Shown here piece by piece: positions 24,207 through 37,428 of a DNA stretch of 64,000 nucleotides (positions are counted from its first letter, which is position 1; each line of letters opens with the position of its first letter). The translations under genes and the position numbers were made by a program. The stretch is from Melampsora larici-populina 98AG31 (lineage: Eukaryota; Basidiomycota; Pucciniomycetes; Pucciniales; Melampsoraceae): NCBI RefSeq assembly GCF_000204055.1, contig NW_006768778.1, positions 887,999 through 951,998 on the forward strand, in the 5' to 3' direction. The notes under the pieces are model-generated. The model ran no database searches and was not told the DNA's origin. It was given only the letters and a program-made list of their open reading frames with translations.

Positions 24207-27200
24207 ATGGACTCTGCTAGTCTAGCCGAACCTACGCGTCCCGAATTGGTAGATGACTTTGTAGTGGCTATACATGATTTCACATCTCTTAGCTCTGGCT
24301 CCAATATTTGTTTATCATTTTCAGCCGGTCAGGTCATTCGTGTTTTAAATCGAGATGGATCAGGTTGGTGGGATGGAGAGACAGTATCGGAAGATGAAGA
24401 TTCTTCGACACCTCCTTGCCGTGGTTGGTTCCCAAGTAACTATGTCACTCCTCTTGATTCTTTACGGGATCATGAATTGCCTTTTCCAGCTCGCAAGGTT
24501 AGTGTTCTTTTTTTTGAAATTCCTCTCCACTTCATTGCACATTGATCTGATTGAATAATCTTGAATTTTGAATGATTAGAAACCTTCGATTGCCTCGGTA
24601 GCCTCTGTGACCACCACTGCCTCATCTGTGCCAGATGGTCGTAGTGTCCCAGCCTCATTTCTATCTGTCCGCTCAGATCATTCATTCTCATCACCTACTA
24701 TCAGTATCGAACCCACCTTATACTCTTCATCAAGTGAATCTAGTGATCCGAACGAGAGCTTTGTCACTGGAAGTTCGACTGCTTCAGTCACTCTTTCAGA
24801 TCCGATAAGAAAGTCGATTGATTTATTAAGAGTAGAAATTCAAGAGGGTAGAATTGCCACTGTTCAACCGGCTACAGCTAATATCATTTCTGCTGTTCGA
24901 TCACTTTTGACTTTTACTGATTGTTTAAATCGAGATTCACCCATCTTAAAACTTCATCCTCCTGTGACGCGTGAACGAAAACAAGTGTTATCAGTCTTGG
25001 GTGTTTTGGTGGATAAAGCTCGTAGATTGACGATTGAACACACGAATCAAGTCAAGCTTAATGAATCTGAAGGACAAGTTATGCCAGTTGGAATCTTTAA
25101 TAGTCATTTAACTGAGATACTTCAATCAGCTGAAAAAGTCTTTCATAACGTTCGAAGGTTTCTTTTGATTGCTCATCGTTCTGGTATCTTAATCAGTCCT
25201 ACTAATGAACCAGTCAGTCAATTAGCTTATTTAGATACTTCAACTCATTCACTTTCGACTATCGATGAAAAACGTTCACCTCGTTCGGCTTCTACTACCA
25301 GTACAACTTCTTCTATTTTTTATGATCCAAGATTATCTCATTCTCCAAGTCATAGTCCTGCTTTTTCCGAAGATTCTCATCGATTACCAATTCGTCAAAC
25401 CAGTCAACAAAGTTCATTTCATCAATCGGCTCCTTCTACTGCTAGTTCTACTCGACCTCGTGCTTCAACTTCGATTTCTCAATACCAAATACCCAACTTT
25501 AATGGACAATATATCACTCGTGAAGTCCTTGAGATGTTAGAACAAGCTCATGATTGTGTCTTATCTACTGTGGCTGTCTTCATTGGTCATGCACACATTC
25601 ATTCCAATAACGCACATCCTTCGAGTCACGCGTATTTGATTGATATGACTCGCGACGTGATTGAACGAGTACGGGAAATGCTAGTCTTGGTAGAATCGAT
25701 TTCGAAGCAAGGTGTTAGTCAATCGGTTGTCTCGAATGCATATGTCGAATTGACACAAGCACGAGAAGCGCTCTATCTGGCTACCACTGGTCTGGTCACT
25801 GCAGCTCGGGTGGCTACCTCTGGACCTCTCGAAGAGCCTACTCCACCACTCGAAGGCGAACAGAATGCATTGTTGATGGCTGCGACTTCATTGTTAAGAG
25901 CTGCGAATGAATGTATGGCTTCAGCTAGTCAGTGTCTAGAAGGTCAACTGCCTGAGACTGGTGGATATGAGGTGATGTTTGCGGATGCGTTTACGACTGA
26001 GCCTAGTAGTCAGAACGGTCGAGAATCGAGAGCATCGACTAGTCATTTGAGTGAAGGTCTTCGGAATCATTCGCCTCCTACACCTGGTCGACGACCTCGG
26101 CACACGATTTCAATGTTGGGTCGCAAAGGGAATAGTCTTCAATGTCCTTCTCTTGACTCTGATTCTGAGTATGATGATGGTCATTTACCAGATCAGATCT
26201 CAATGCAAGCTGAGAAAGTGCATTCGAGTGAATGGAATGATTCATCTGACCATGGACCTAACTCTAGCACACTTGCTCGTACGTTACTTTTATATCTTTT
26301 TGTGAAAATTTGTTAAACTCACCTTTTGATGGTTTCATAGAACCTTCGACAGCTCAAAGTAGTCCAGAATCGGTAGACACTTCCTTTTCATCTTCTCAAC
26401 GTGGTTTCTCGGTCATCTCCTTGGCTTCTGATTCAGGTCAAGATATCTCAAGACCAAGATCGAATTCTCTTTCATCACTTCGAACAGATGGATCTCGAGA
26501 ATCGACTCCACCTTCATCTGCTAGTATCTCTATCTCTGAAGAACGTAGGATCCACAAGTCAAGTATAGATACCCAAACTACTCTTCTGAGCACTGCATCG
26601 ACCAATACGATTGTTTCCTTTGAGTCTACGGTCACGCTCGAATCAAGACAACCTAAAGATTGGCTTTCTAGTCGAGATTACCCTCCGGAAGAAGTGAGCT
26701 TTAATGCCGAAGGAAATGTGATGGGTGGTACACTACGTGGTTTGGTAGAACGGATGACGTTACATGATACACCTATCGAAGCAGCCTTCTCTCGTACCTT
26801 TTTCCTTACGTTCCGAATGTTTACTACACCGGTTGAATTTGCTAGAGCATTGATTTCAAGGTTTTCGATTCAAGGACCTCCGAATCATCAAAGCGCAAGT
26901 GTAGAAGAACAGAAACGATGGCAAGTTCATAAGATTATGCCGATTCGTCTAAGAGTCTATAACGTTCTGAAGACATGGTTAGAACTTCATTGGAGATCGG
27001 AAACTGATTCGGCAGCACTGGCGATGATTGCTGATTGGGCCAAGACGATTATGTTACAAGTGCTTAGGATCCCGGCTGAAAGGTTTTTGAGTTTGGTACA
27101 TCGTCGGATTGAAGAAGCACAACAAAACAATTCGTCTTTACCTACTCGAACTCCTTTGATTCATCATCAAACCGAACATGGTGGGATCTTGAATGGCACA

Positions 27201-28178
27201 CCTACCTCTGCTCCACCTTTACCGATTGTGTCTAAACAAGTGATGAGCATGCTTAGAGGGATGAATTCGACTAGTGAGATGAGTATTATGGAGATTGATC
27301 CGACTGAATTGGCTAGACAGATTACTTTATTGGAATCCAAGTTGTATTGTGGGATCTCGGCTGAAGAAATCATTGGACAAGATTTCAGTAAGAAGTGTAG
27401 TGATGCATCGAATGTGAGGGCTATGAGTGTGATGACCACTAGAGCTACTGGATGGTATACGGAATGTATATTGAATGAAGATGATGTTAGGAAACGGTGT
27501 CAGATTTTAAAGTATTGTTTAAAAGTAGGAGCTGTAAGTTTTCAAACCACTTTTCATCCCATCTCTCTCTCTCTCTCAAGACTGATTTTTTTTCCAAATA
27601 GCGATTTCTCGAGTTACAAAATTATAATGGATTGATGGCAGTGATGAGTGCATTAAACTCATCTACCATCACTCGATTAAAACGTACATGGGAAGCCGTT
27701 GGAGCTAAATCCAAGACGATTTATGATAGTTTAAATAAAGCTGTCAATCATCATCGAAACTATGCAGAATATCGAGCTGCTCTACGGAAAGCACATACAC
27801 CTTGTTTACCATTCTTGGGGGTTTATTTGACGGACATTACGTTTTGTCATGAGGGAAATCCTACCCATCGTATTTCTCCTCATGATCCTAATTTAAAATT
27901 AATTAATTTTGATAGATACCAAGTCAGTTTATGCTTTTTTTTAAAAACTTTTTTTCAATTCAATTTTGCTGACTCTTGGTTTTTTTTTTGTGGAATAGAA
28001 AATGTCCAAGATTATTAATGATTTACAAAGGTTTCAAGTGGCTTACAGTTTAATTGAAGTACCTGAATTGGTTAGCTTTATTAAACAATCTTTAACTTCT
28101 TTAAAACATGCAGGTTCGGCTGATGATCTTTATCGTCGGAGTTTGTTTATCGAACCTCGTGAACCTCAAAATCCTTGA
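24207..28178 (+). CDS. SH3-domain Ras guanine-nucleotide exchange factor (Cdc25-type), 1227 aa
   Basis: This would exchange GDP for GTP on Ras and feed the cAMP/PKA and MAPK pathways. Five exons phase exactly: 24207-24497, 24580-26278, 26341-27533, 27602-27922 and 27999-28178 (3684 nt, 1228 codons with the stop). An SH3 domain occupies residues about 18-85 (VVAIHDFTS, GWWDGE, GWFPSNYV). A long Ser/Thr-rich linker and a helical segment around residues 180-430 follow. RasGEF-N begins at GNVMGGTLRGLVERMTLHD. The catalytic RasGEF domain runs from DPTELARQITLLESKLYCGI through KRCQILKYCLKVGA and FLELQNYNGLMAVMSALNSS to PCLPFLGVYLTDITF and FDRYQKMSKIINDLQRFQ. SH3 plus RasGEF is the Cdc25/Ste6 layout. 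Confidence 0.96.
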
Positions 28179-29553
28179 ATCATAGTTTATACATTAGATT
28201 TGGGTGGTCTTTTTTTCTCTATCTCTCTCTCTCTCTGCATTGTGTTTCTCTCTCTCTCTCTCTTTTTTGATCAACTTGTAGTAGAACGCATCGTTTTTTT
28301 TTCTTTTTCTCTCTCTTTCTTTTACTTATTGGGTTTGATTTATCAAGTCTTTTTTTTCTTTTTTTTCTTTATATACAATATTGTTTCAGATACCTGATTA
28401 TATTTTTTTTTTGTTTGAGTGTGTGAAAGTGAAGAAATTTGTTTTTTTTTTGTATTATACAAACCAATTCCATGAAGTTATTTATTTATTTATTTTTTTT
28501 GTAACGTTTTTAAATTGTGTGTGTTTTCTTTTCATCAAAAGTAGTGAACCTGTTTTCAAAAGTATGATCAGGTGATTTCTTTGTTTTAGTTTTTTTTTTT
28601 TTTTTTTGAAAAGTTTTTGATTTATATTTTTTTTGTTTTTTTTTTTTGCAAAGTAATTTTTTTTTTTTGGGAAAGATATATATTCATGATGAAATTGAGA
28701 ATGAAGATGGAGTAAATCTTTGTGATTTATGAAACTTGTGAGGATTTTGGTTTGAGTGAATTGGTTGGATTAGAATCAAAAGTTGGGTCTTCAGGAAGCA
28801 AAAGGTGGCATATACTTTAAAGATAGTCGACTGAAGAAAGTTATTCACTCGTAGTGAGTTGGCTGATAGCGGTCACTCGCCTTGGATCTTTTCGAACACT
28901 TCTTCGTTTACATCCAATGAAGACTTTCCTCAGGCTCAACTTCGAGTGAGATATAACCGTAGATGAGCAACTTAATGAAATCCAAATATCGAGTGAAGCT
29001 AGGGGTACATACTATCAATAGGTTGGTTGATTAAATGAAAAATGGTGAATTAATGAATCAGGAACAAGTTGATTGATCGGTTTAAAGAACTCATGAGCTT
29101 TACAACTTTAGAAACAAGTTTCAGGTTCATTCTTGTTAACTTCTTTTTGTTTTTGGTTTGATCTTTGAATTGACCTTTAAACTTCTTCACACTTTAGCTT
29201 CAAACTCATTGTCTAAAACACACGAAACTGTTGGATTGATCTTGGATAGTGATCAATAATTTGAGAAGTTCATTATAAGGTAAAGTAAACAATTCCCTGA
29301 TTTTGTGAACAAATCGAATTGACGAATTTATATTTTTATTTTGTACAGTTTGAATTGGTTTGTGAAACCTACTTGGTGTTGTGTCAGTGTGTGTGACAGT
29401 TTGTGAAGTGTGTAAGTTAACTCATCTTATCCCAATCGATTCATAAAACTGATTTCATTCACACTTTCACTTCCCACCAACCAAAAACCAAAACCCACTC
29501 AAACCAATCAATCCACCTTCAAACTAACAAAACACACCACGATCTGATACATC
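28179..29553. other. Intergenic with pyrimidine tracts
   Basis: 28200-28680 on the plus strand is almost entirely CT repeats and poly-T, which creates spurious hydrophobic open frames. The remainder has no gene signal. The last 120 bases (29440-29553) are A/C-rich with repeated CAAACC, the leader of the acidic-protein gene. Confidence 0.5.
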
Positions 29554-30937
29554 ATGCCACCTAAACATACAAAAAAACCGATTCTAGAAAAAACTGTCAT
29601 CGAACCTACGCCACAGACTCAAGGGTTTTCGAGTAAGATCTTTGGATTGTTTAAAAAGATTCCAATGGCTATGTCTAGTCCTATGAAAGAAGTCGAGTTT
29701 ACTTATCAACAAGATCATGGCGGTCGCGGTTTGAAGGATGGGCGCAGAGGATCGATTGATGAGGAGGAAGATGAGGAAGATGAGGAGGAAGATGAGGAGG
29801 ATGATGATGAAGATGAGGAAGATGATGATGAAGAAGACGAAGATGAGGAAGAGGAAGAGGAAGGAGAGGAAGAAGAGGAAGAAGAGGAGGAAGAAGAAGA
29901 AGAGGAGGAAGAAGTAGAAGCAGAAGAGGTAGAAGACTTGGAGGAACCAGAAGAGATAGAAGAGGAAGAAGTAGTAGAAGAAGAAATCCAAAAAGAACAA
30001 GAAAAAGAACAAGAAAATCTAAAAGTAGAAAAAGAAGTCGAAATCGAAGAAATCGAGAGTATAGGAAACGAACAATACCAAGCGATCATGGAAAACTACC
30101 TACTAGAAAGTAAGTCAAATCCTCCATTCCCAACCACCCCAAGCATTTGATCTAACTTTTTAGTCTTCTTCTTTTAAATGATTTGGTAGCATCAACTCGA
30201 ACAAACTTACTAAGAACAAGAATCCGAACTCAATTCAAACCAGCCTTAAGAAGAAGATTTGAATTTGAATTATCTAGAATCACACCATCTATTTCAAAAG
30301 TGACAGCTAAAGAATATCATGAAAGAGATTTAGGAATCTTAAGAAACACTATGGAATTCATTGCAAGATTGAATGTAGAAGAAAAGAATTCTGGAATCGG
30401 TTTAAATCATCAGAGTCTTGGTAAAAGATCGAATTCTCAACAACTTGAGGGCGATTTGGATCTGGATGAGATTTATAAAACTCATTTTAAACGGTTCGTC
30501 TTTCTTTTTTTTGGTTGGTTTTTGAAACTCACACGTTAGATTGACTTGGGTGATGGTTCTTTTTTTTTTTTGGCTTAGCAAACGAGTTCTTACAAATAAC
30601 TCAACTTCCACTTCATCATCCCAACCCATCCCAAACCCACAAAGTAACTCATCCCATCTCTCTCTACCCTCTTCCAAAAGAAATCTAATGTAATCTTTTT
30701 TTTTTTGGTTTTGTAGATCCAAGAAAGATGAAAACCAAAAAAGCCAGAAAACCAAAACGAAACGAATCTTTAATATCTATTAACGGATCACCTATACAAA
30801 TTTATTCAAATCAAGAATTTAAGTTTATGAACCTTGGAAAGTTTCAACAACTTGAGTTTGAATTGAATTCATTAAAGATTGATGAAACACATAAACGTAG
30901 ATTGAATGAGATGTTAAATTCATTGAAGATGGAATAA
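29554..30937 (+). CDS. Acidic orphan protein with poly-Glu/Asp tract, 381 aa
   Basis: Four exons phase exactly: 29554-30109, 30190-30493, 30579-30643 and 30717-30937 (1146 nt, 382 codons with the stop). Residues about 1-65 are basic and mixed. About 70-160 is almost pure Glu/Asp, encoded by GAG/GAA/GAT runs that look like replication-slippage repeats. The second half is basic and helical (LLRTRIRTQFKPALRRRFEF). The C-terminus reads NLGKFQQLEFELNSLKI and ends in NEMLNSLKME. Acidic-then-basic architecture is common in nuclear chromatin or kinetochore proteins, but I do not recognise the family and assign no function. Confidence 0.75.
29758..29935. repeat. Glu/Asp codon repeat tract
   Basis: A purine-only tract of GAG, GAA and GAT codons inside the acidic orphan gene. 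It also yields a misleading poly-Ser frame on the other strand. Length variation between alleles is expected. Confidence 0.85.
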
Positions 30938-31361
30938 GTTTTGATGTTTTGTTCGTACGTTTGGGTTAGAAGGGTTTTGGAATGCGGTTTTTGACTTGGG
31001 GCTTTGGGCTTTGGACTTTGGATTGCTTTTTTTATCTATTTTTTTATCTATCTATGTTTTTTTGTGGTTTGAAAGAATGAAAGAATTTGTAAAAAAACTG
31101 GATCATATGTATTTGAAGATAATTGGTTTTTTGGTTTTATCGAAGTAAAGTTATTGAGAAAAGAAGTGTTTGTTTTGTAAATTTAATGAAAAAGAATCTC
31201 AAGAAAATTCATTTTCACACCCTATCACAAAGTTAAAGTCGTATTCATTTTTTTCTAAAAAAAGTTTCAGTCTTTAATTGCACATTTGTCTTTAAAAATA
31301 GACATCATTTTCAACCCCCACCAGCTCGATCAAAAAAACAAAAGTTATTGGGTGATATTTT
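30938..31361. other. Short convergent intergenic region
   Basis: Lies between the 3' ends of the acidic orphan (plus) and the mitochondrial membrane protein (minus). It is T- and A-rich with no open frame of note and probably holds both polyadenylation regions. Confidence 0.5.
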
Positions 31362-32249
31362 TTAACATAATTTGGTTTGATTCTTAGATCCTTGATCACA
31401 ACAATCGATTTCAAGTTGAGAAAGTTTAGAAGATAATTTAAGCTGTTGGATTTCTAATTTATCCTACAATCATTCAAGAAAGCCATTCGGATTTTCCACA
31501 AGGAAAAACCATCAGAATCTGACTTTATAGATTTAATAGGTTTACAGATTTAAGGTTTGGATTTAGGAAGAAAAAGATGATAAAGACTTACTAAAGTTTG
31601 AGAAGTGCTTGAAGTGGTGTTTTGGATTTTGTTAATAGATTGGTTTGTAGAGTTGTTTAAGGCATCTAAATCTCTTTCGATTCTTTCGATCCGTTTGATT
31701 TGATTTGTAATCTGTCCACAAAAAATGAATCAAAATCAGTCAAAGCATTCGCGGGTTTTTTTTTGTGATGAATGATTGAATGAAAAGAAAGATTTGGATT
31801 GAACTTTTAGGGTAGATGATTTTAGTTCTTCGATTGATAGTTGAAGTGCATTTGAAGCGGTTTGGTAGTCTTGGTATAATTCTATTCAAAAACCGGAAAC
31901 CGGTTAGTATATATATCAAGTAAGAAGAAACTATGAGTGTAAAGAAAAAAGAAAAGAAAGACTAACGTGAGGTAAGATAAGTACCAGTAAGAGTTAAACC
32001 AAGTAAGAAACCCAAGACACTAAAATCCCAAAAAGATAAACCAAATAAGAAAGTGAGTTTTTTTTGGGGATGAGGAGGATGGGAAAGAGGTTACCCGTTT
32101 CTTAGTTTTCCGCTTGAGGGATTGGTTTGAAGTGTAGTTGGTTTGATGATTTGGAGGTTTGGAGAACTTGGATTTGAGGTTGTTGATGAGAAGTTTTGGC
32201 GGAGTAGGTTTGGTAGGGTAAGGGTTCGTTTTGGGATTAGTTGGAACAT
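31362..32249 (-). CDS. Predicted mitochondrial single-pass coiled-coil protein, 168 aa
   Basis: Five short exons phase exactly: 32249-32095, 32019-31967, 31881-31805, 31711-31592 and 31463-31362 (507 nt, 169 codons with the stop). All exons are too short to stand out as frames. The N-terminus (MFQLIPKRTLTLPNLLRQNF) is rich in Arg, Ser, Thr and Leu without acidic residues, a typical mitochondrial presequence. One membrane segment follows (GVLGFLLGLTLTGTYLTS). The rest is a helical, heptad-like region (ELKSSTLK, ITNQIKRIERIERDLDALNN, KLEIQQLKLSSKLSQLEI). I do not recognise the family; size and layout suggest an inner-membrane assembly or organisation factor. It is divergent with POP1, starts 281 bp apart. 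Confidence 0.7.
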
Positions 32250-32529
32250 GTTGGTTGGGATTGTGGCTTGGTGAGTGTTGGTCCGATTGCTGAGCTTGAG
32301 TGGTTGAGGTGTTGAGGTGTTGAGATGATGAGATGATCGGGATGAATCGAACTTAGTTGAGTTTAGGTATCACTTAAGCTTAAGTATCACTCAAACTTAA
32401 AGACTACTTAAGCTTAAGTATCACTTAAAAACTTATCTCTTTCTCTCTTTCTCTGGCTTTATCTTGCGGTTTGATAATTTTTTATAATTTTCCAGTCCCA
32501 GTTCCAGTACCAGTTCAGAAGTGAAGAAG
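32250..32529. promoter_or_regulatory. Bidirectional promoter with repeated palindrome
   Basis: The 280 bp between the divergent starts of the mitochondrial protein and POP1. It contains two identical 12-bp palindromes, CTTAAGCTTAAG at 32373-32384 and 32407-32418, each followed by TATCACT, plus further CACTTAA-like half copies. A CTTTCTCT pyrimidine run precedes POP1. The regulatory role is inferred from position and repetition only. Confidence 0.5.
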
Positions 32530-35500
32530 ATGACAGATTCGAATCAAAACCATTCACATAAATCAAAAAAAGTCAAAATTCAAAATGCTCGTCAAATCTT
32601 TACTCAATCACCTTATCAATTAATCAGATCTGTAAGTTTATTATGCCTATCAAAAATCAAAAAAAAGAGTCAATCAAGAAAATCTAATGGATTCCTTTTG
32701 TTGTTTTTTTCGGGGATCGCCGGGGGGGGAATTAGTCTACTATTCATGCTCAATCTAGTTTACCAGAGTTTTTAGATGTAGAAAAATTCATCAATGTGAG
32801 TGATCACAGTGAAGTTTTAAAACAAATCAAGAGATAGATTAGCTAATGAAGTGTTTTTTTGGATGGCTTAAGTCAAGGTCTTTTGAGATCAGTGCAATGG
32901 AAAGATCCATGAAATCATCAAGGTAAACCCCTTTCCCCTTTCCCACAATCACCTTCCTTATAACTAATTATTGGGTTTTTTTTGGGGGTGGGTTTAAGAG
33001 AATCAGGATCACAAAGAGCATTTCAATCATTACCAAGACATTTAAGACGTAGATCAGCAAGTCATTTTTCAAGAAGATTACCTACTAGATTACGAATGAA
33101 ATCTAAATTTGAAATGATGAATGATAAACCGAAATCGAAATCTAGATCGATTAAAAATAAAATCAAACACAAGGTTTATTTAAAGATTAATAAAACCAAG
33201 GTTTTTAGGAATAGACAAAGTCAGTTTGATTATTGCCCTTTTTTTGGGAAAGAATGAAGAAAATTGATGGGGGGGTTTTGGGTTCTTTTGGGGGTTAGTT
33301 GATAAGAAATGGTTGAGTACTCATCTTTGGCATTCTAAACGGACTAAAATGATTGATCTTTGGGGATACAGATTAGTAAGGTTTCATTCTTTCCAAAAAA
33401 AAAACTTGATTGTTCTGACATCTAAATTGATCCATTTATTCTTTATTTTTTGTTTGTTTGAATAGGCAGAAACACCAACTGAAAAATGTTATAGAACAAC
33501 TTATAGAGCATCAAGATCTGGTTCAACCATTCATGATTTATCTTATTTTTCTAATTTAACTTTAGTTTCAGATGAAGTATCATTAATTCAACTTTTTCAT
33601 TCGATTTCTGATCCATTTGGTTTGGATCCTTCTTCAATAAAGTAAGGATGATTTTGTTTTCTTCCAACCAAAAAAACAGAAAAATAGAAAAATACTATCT
33701 TCTTTTCAATTCATTGATCATTCAAACTTTTCAAACTTTTGTGATTTTTTTGGATAGATATAAACCAGGTCATCGTGAAATTAATTTAGATGTTTATGAA
33801 TTTGAAAAGTATCCGTATGGATATATAGGACCGATTTCGATGATTTGGTGTCCGATATCCAATCCTATAGATGAGAATGAAGAATTATTACCACCACCAG
33901 CAGCACAAGAAGTTCCAAAGTTAAATAATCGAAGTCGATTCAAATCTAAATCGAATTTTCAAGATCTTGATGAAGATAGGTTATTCGAATCGGATCATCC
34001 TATCATTTTACCTTCTGATCCGATGACGATTAATACTATCAATCCGATCCCTAGTATGGATCTTTCTTCAAGTTTAGAATCTCTTCATCATTCAAAAGTA
34101 AAGTCGACTTCCAATTTTCTCCAAACCAAAAAAAAACGACAAGATCTTTAATTTAATGAAGATGGCTTTTTTTGAAAAAAAGGAACACATTTCGACTTCT
34201 CAAGACACAAAAGATTCTAATTTATTAGAAAACCCATGTAATAGAACAATACCTCCGATCCAACGAAAAGTTTTATTACAGATTCATCCAGCTATTAAAG
34301 ATCAAGTGATCGAATGTATTCATCAAGCTAATCGGAATTCGAAAGTCGTTTTAGAGTGTCAAGAAGATTTAGGTTGTTTAGAACTTTTCGGTCCTAGATC
34401 TACTGAAGTTTTAGGTAGAGTTTTGGAAACTGATGAAAAGGTTGAAGTCAGTGAAATATGTCGTGTTTTTTTTGATTGGGTTGGATTGGATATTTGGTCT
34501 TGATTGCTGATGGGTTTGGGTTTAGGTTATGAAACTTTTGAAGAATGGGCTTCGACCGAATTTGTTTCCTTTAGGTATGGTGATTGGACTTACGATTGAT
34601 GATCCTAGAGTTCAGTTAGTCATCAATTTTTTTTTTCTTGGAATGTAGTTAAACATTGTGTTTTAGAACTGATGAGATTTGAATGATGGAATTGTGAATA
34701 GTTTTCCACCTAGAAAGATGAAAGTGATGGAAGAAAAAAATGAAATGATACATGATTTAAAAGTCATGGAACCTAGTGTGGAAATTGCGAAATGTTTGGG
34801 GTTTTGGAATCAAGAGATTCGATTGAAGAAACCTAAATTTAAAAAATCACATCTTGATAAGCGAAGAGAAGAAGTTGAGTGATTTTTTATCATGAAATGA
34901 AAACCAATCAAAAAGAAAAGTAAAAAAAACTGAAAGAATTTGAATTTTGTTTGCTTTTTTTCGTTTGGATTGTTGGATTTATGAATAGCAAATGATACCG
35001 GGTTCAAGATTAAAACCATTAATAGAAGATGATCGAATTCCTATTTTATTAATCAAAGTGAAATTAGGATGGAAATTAATGATATCAAATCATTGGATTC
35101 AATCAATCTTTCAATCGATTCTATTTACGAATGTTAGATTGATTTGTTTAAATCAAAGATCACAAATCTTATTTGAAGATCAATCCCCACGATTTCCAGA
35201 AGATTTTAATACATTAAAACCATTTGAAGAATTAAAGTTGATGGATTCTTTGAAGGAGAAAACGGTTTGGAGTAGAAAACCTCCGGGTAAAAGAATTAAT
35301 CTTTATAGGTTTGAGGATAGGGAAATGGATTATTTTTTTATTAATTGGGATTTGGTTTTTGGGAATGATGAAGATCAGAAAGAAGAAGAGATAGAAGAAG
35401 ATTTGTTTATACCTACTGATCATTTAAAGCTTCGTAAAATCAAAACACCTTGGTTATTGAATGGATTAATTGTTTCGACTTTTTTGAAATCATTAAAGAG

Positions 35501-36222
35501 TTTAATTGATTTGAATGTTCAATTAAAGTTAAATTATGAAGACTTGATGGAAAATGGGTGGAAATTATTTAAAAAGATATGTATTGAAATCAATCGAAAT
35601 GGAAATGAATTGAATCCATTGGAATTAAGTTTAGTGAAAGTTAAAATGGTTTTGTTGAGTGATGAGAATCAAAGGATTCATGGAAATCGAAATCAAAAGA
35701 TGGAAAAGTTTTGTAGGATTTATAGGTTTGATGAAAGGTTTATGAATCAAAGAAAAGTAAGTATGGGAATTTTTGTGTATGTATGGATTTCGAAATCATT
35801 GAGATACACAAGTTTCTTATGTTTTGATCTTTTGGGTGATGGGGTTTTTTTAGGTAGAAGAAGTCAATGGGATTGGAAAGATGAAAGATACGATGAAGAA
35901 AGAAATGAAATTGATTGGGTTTTTGAATGATGGAAAGTTTTCATTAAGGTTAGGAAATTGTTTGGGATTTGGATCAGTTTCGTTTTTTGAATTTATTAAA
36001 ATCAAATTAAAAGATTTGTAAGTGATTTGATTTGATGGATTGATTTGATTGAACAACACAACTAAAGAATTTAATTCACGGTTTTCTTTGGGGGGTTTTG
36101 AAAGGTTAAATGAGAATGAAGAAGAAAAGAATCGGTTTAAGATGAATGAAATCAAAGTAGGGTTTAGGAATCGGGATGAGTTTGAAATCAAAGTGGGGAA
36201 ATTGATTGTGATTGATGCATGA
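32530..36222 (+). CDS. POP1: RNase P / RNase MRP protein subunit POP1
   Basis: The largest protein of nuclear RNase P and MRP, binding the RNA and needed for tRNA 5' maturation. First exons: 32530-32631 (MTDSNQNHSHKSKK...), 32736-32795 (LPEFLDVEKFIN), 32873-32922 (SFEISAMERSMKSSR) and 32999 onward (SQRAFQSLPRHLRRRSASHF, a POP1 hallmark). Next are KKWLSTHLWHSKRTKMIDLW and GYRLAETPTEKCYR, then YKPGHREINLDVYEFEKYPYG and GCLELFGPRSTEVL. The POPLD region follows around 34.9-35.6 kb (MIPGSRLKPLIEDDRIPILL), and the end contains GKFSLRLGNCLGFGSVSFFE. Several middle splice sites are approximate; near 34150 a stop separates two well-matching frames and an intron or indel must lie there. The start was chosen at the in-frame ATG at 32530. 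Confidence 0.9.
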
Positions 36223-37428
36223 AATGAATGTGAAAACTATCAGGAGTATAAGAGATACATAGAGACTTTGGGATTCTCAAAAGGTTGACCAGATTGGGTT
36301 TGCTAAAGGGAAATGGGTTATATGATTTGTTTTTGGGAATTCTTTGGTGATCATTTCTTAAGAATACTTATTTATATATCTATTATGATTTGGATGTTGT
36401 AAAATAAAAGTCATTATGAATTGTATTGTTTTTTTTTTTGGATGGGTGTTGGTTAATCAAGTTTGGTTTTCTATTCAGATTTATTCAAGAAATTGATGTC
36501 TTGTCTAAACTTTTTTGTTTTGGTTTTCTTCAAGGTTCATGTCAAGTTGGACGAAATACAACCGTGGATTAGCTAAATGATGCACTCAACTGAACAAGAA
36601 GCTTCTGATACAGGAACCGTGAGTTTGCATCAATTTGTTTTCCCCGATGTGTTCGATTGTATTAGATTTGAGTAGATATAATTGAAAGGAAGTGTATGTT
36701 TGAATTTTAATGGTTGGAGCCAGGCAGTATGAATTGACAAGGTAGTGTGACTCAGGTGTAGGAGGGTGTAGGTTTAGAGTGCACAGATGAGGAAGGACGA
36801 ACCAGTCAACAAGGCAAGTGGGGAGTTGGGATGTGACTTTGAACAGATGCTCAGGATCATGAGAATCAAGCACGGAATTCAATGAAAGGTGTTCACAAGT
36901 TCCTCGCTTGGGTCAGGCTATTAGGTTTCGGCACAGATGAGGTGAAAGGTCACTGGAAAAGTCAAGTTTTTCTTTTAAAAAAATATCTTGCATTCATCTT
37001 CAAAAATCTTTAAATCTAGCGAAAGAGAAAAAAATATTAATATCGACGCAGCGAATAAAGAAGTTGGAAGATATCAAAACAAAAACAAAAAACAACAACA
37101 AAAAGAAAATGCAAAGATGAAAAGAATTGTATAAATCAAATCAAGAAATAATCGTAACACCCAAGGTTTATCAAAAGAAAAATGATAATGATATTTATAA
37201 AAGAAAGAGGAAATGCTCAAGATATGATTTTTTTTCTAAAAATAAAGAAGAAATGCAAGAAGTAGAGATTAAGCAGAGGGAATGATCAAGAATATATATG
37301 AAGGAGAGATATAAGAAATTATTAAACATGTATATTGCCTATAAAGGATAGATGTGACAAATTGCTTCTAGTATAGATAGGAAAGTTTCTTTTGGTAAAA
37401 TAGTTCAAGTAAATGATTCTTGGTTAAT
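36223..37428. other. Intergenic; no gene recognised
   Basis: Lies between the convergent 3' ends of POP1 and the arrestin gene. A minus frame 36586-36882 is open for 98 codons but shows no domain, signal or splice context. The rest is AT-rich. Confidence 0.45.

Noticed and set aside
28200..28575. Hydrophobic plus frames
   Set aside because: Produced by CT and poly-T tracts in the 3' flank of the RasGEF gene.
29584..30089. Poly-Ser and Phe-rich minus frames
   Set aside because: Exact antisense shadows of the Glu/Asp codon tract in the acidic orphan gene.
36586..36882. 98-codon minus frame
   Set aside because: Lies between convergent 3' ends, with no domain and no splice support.
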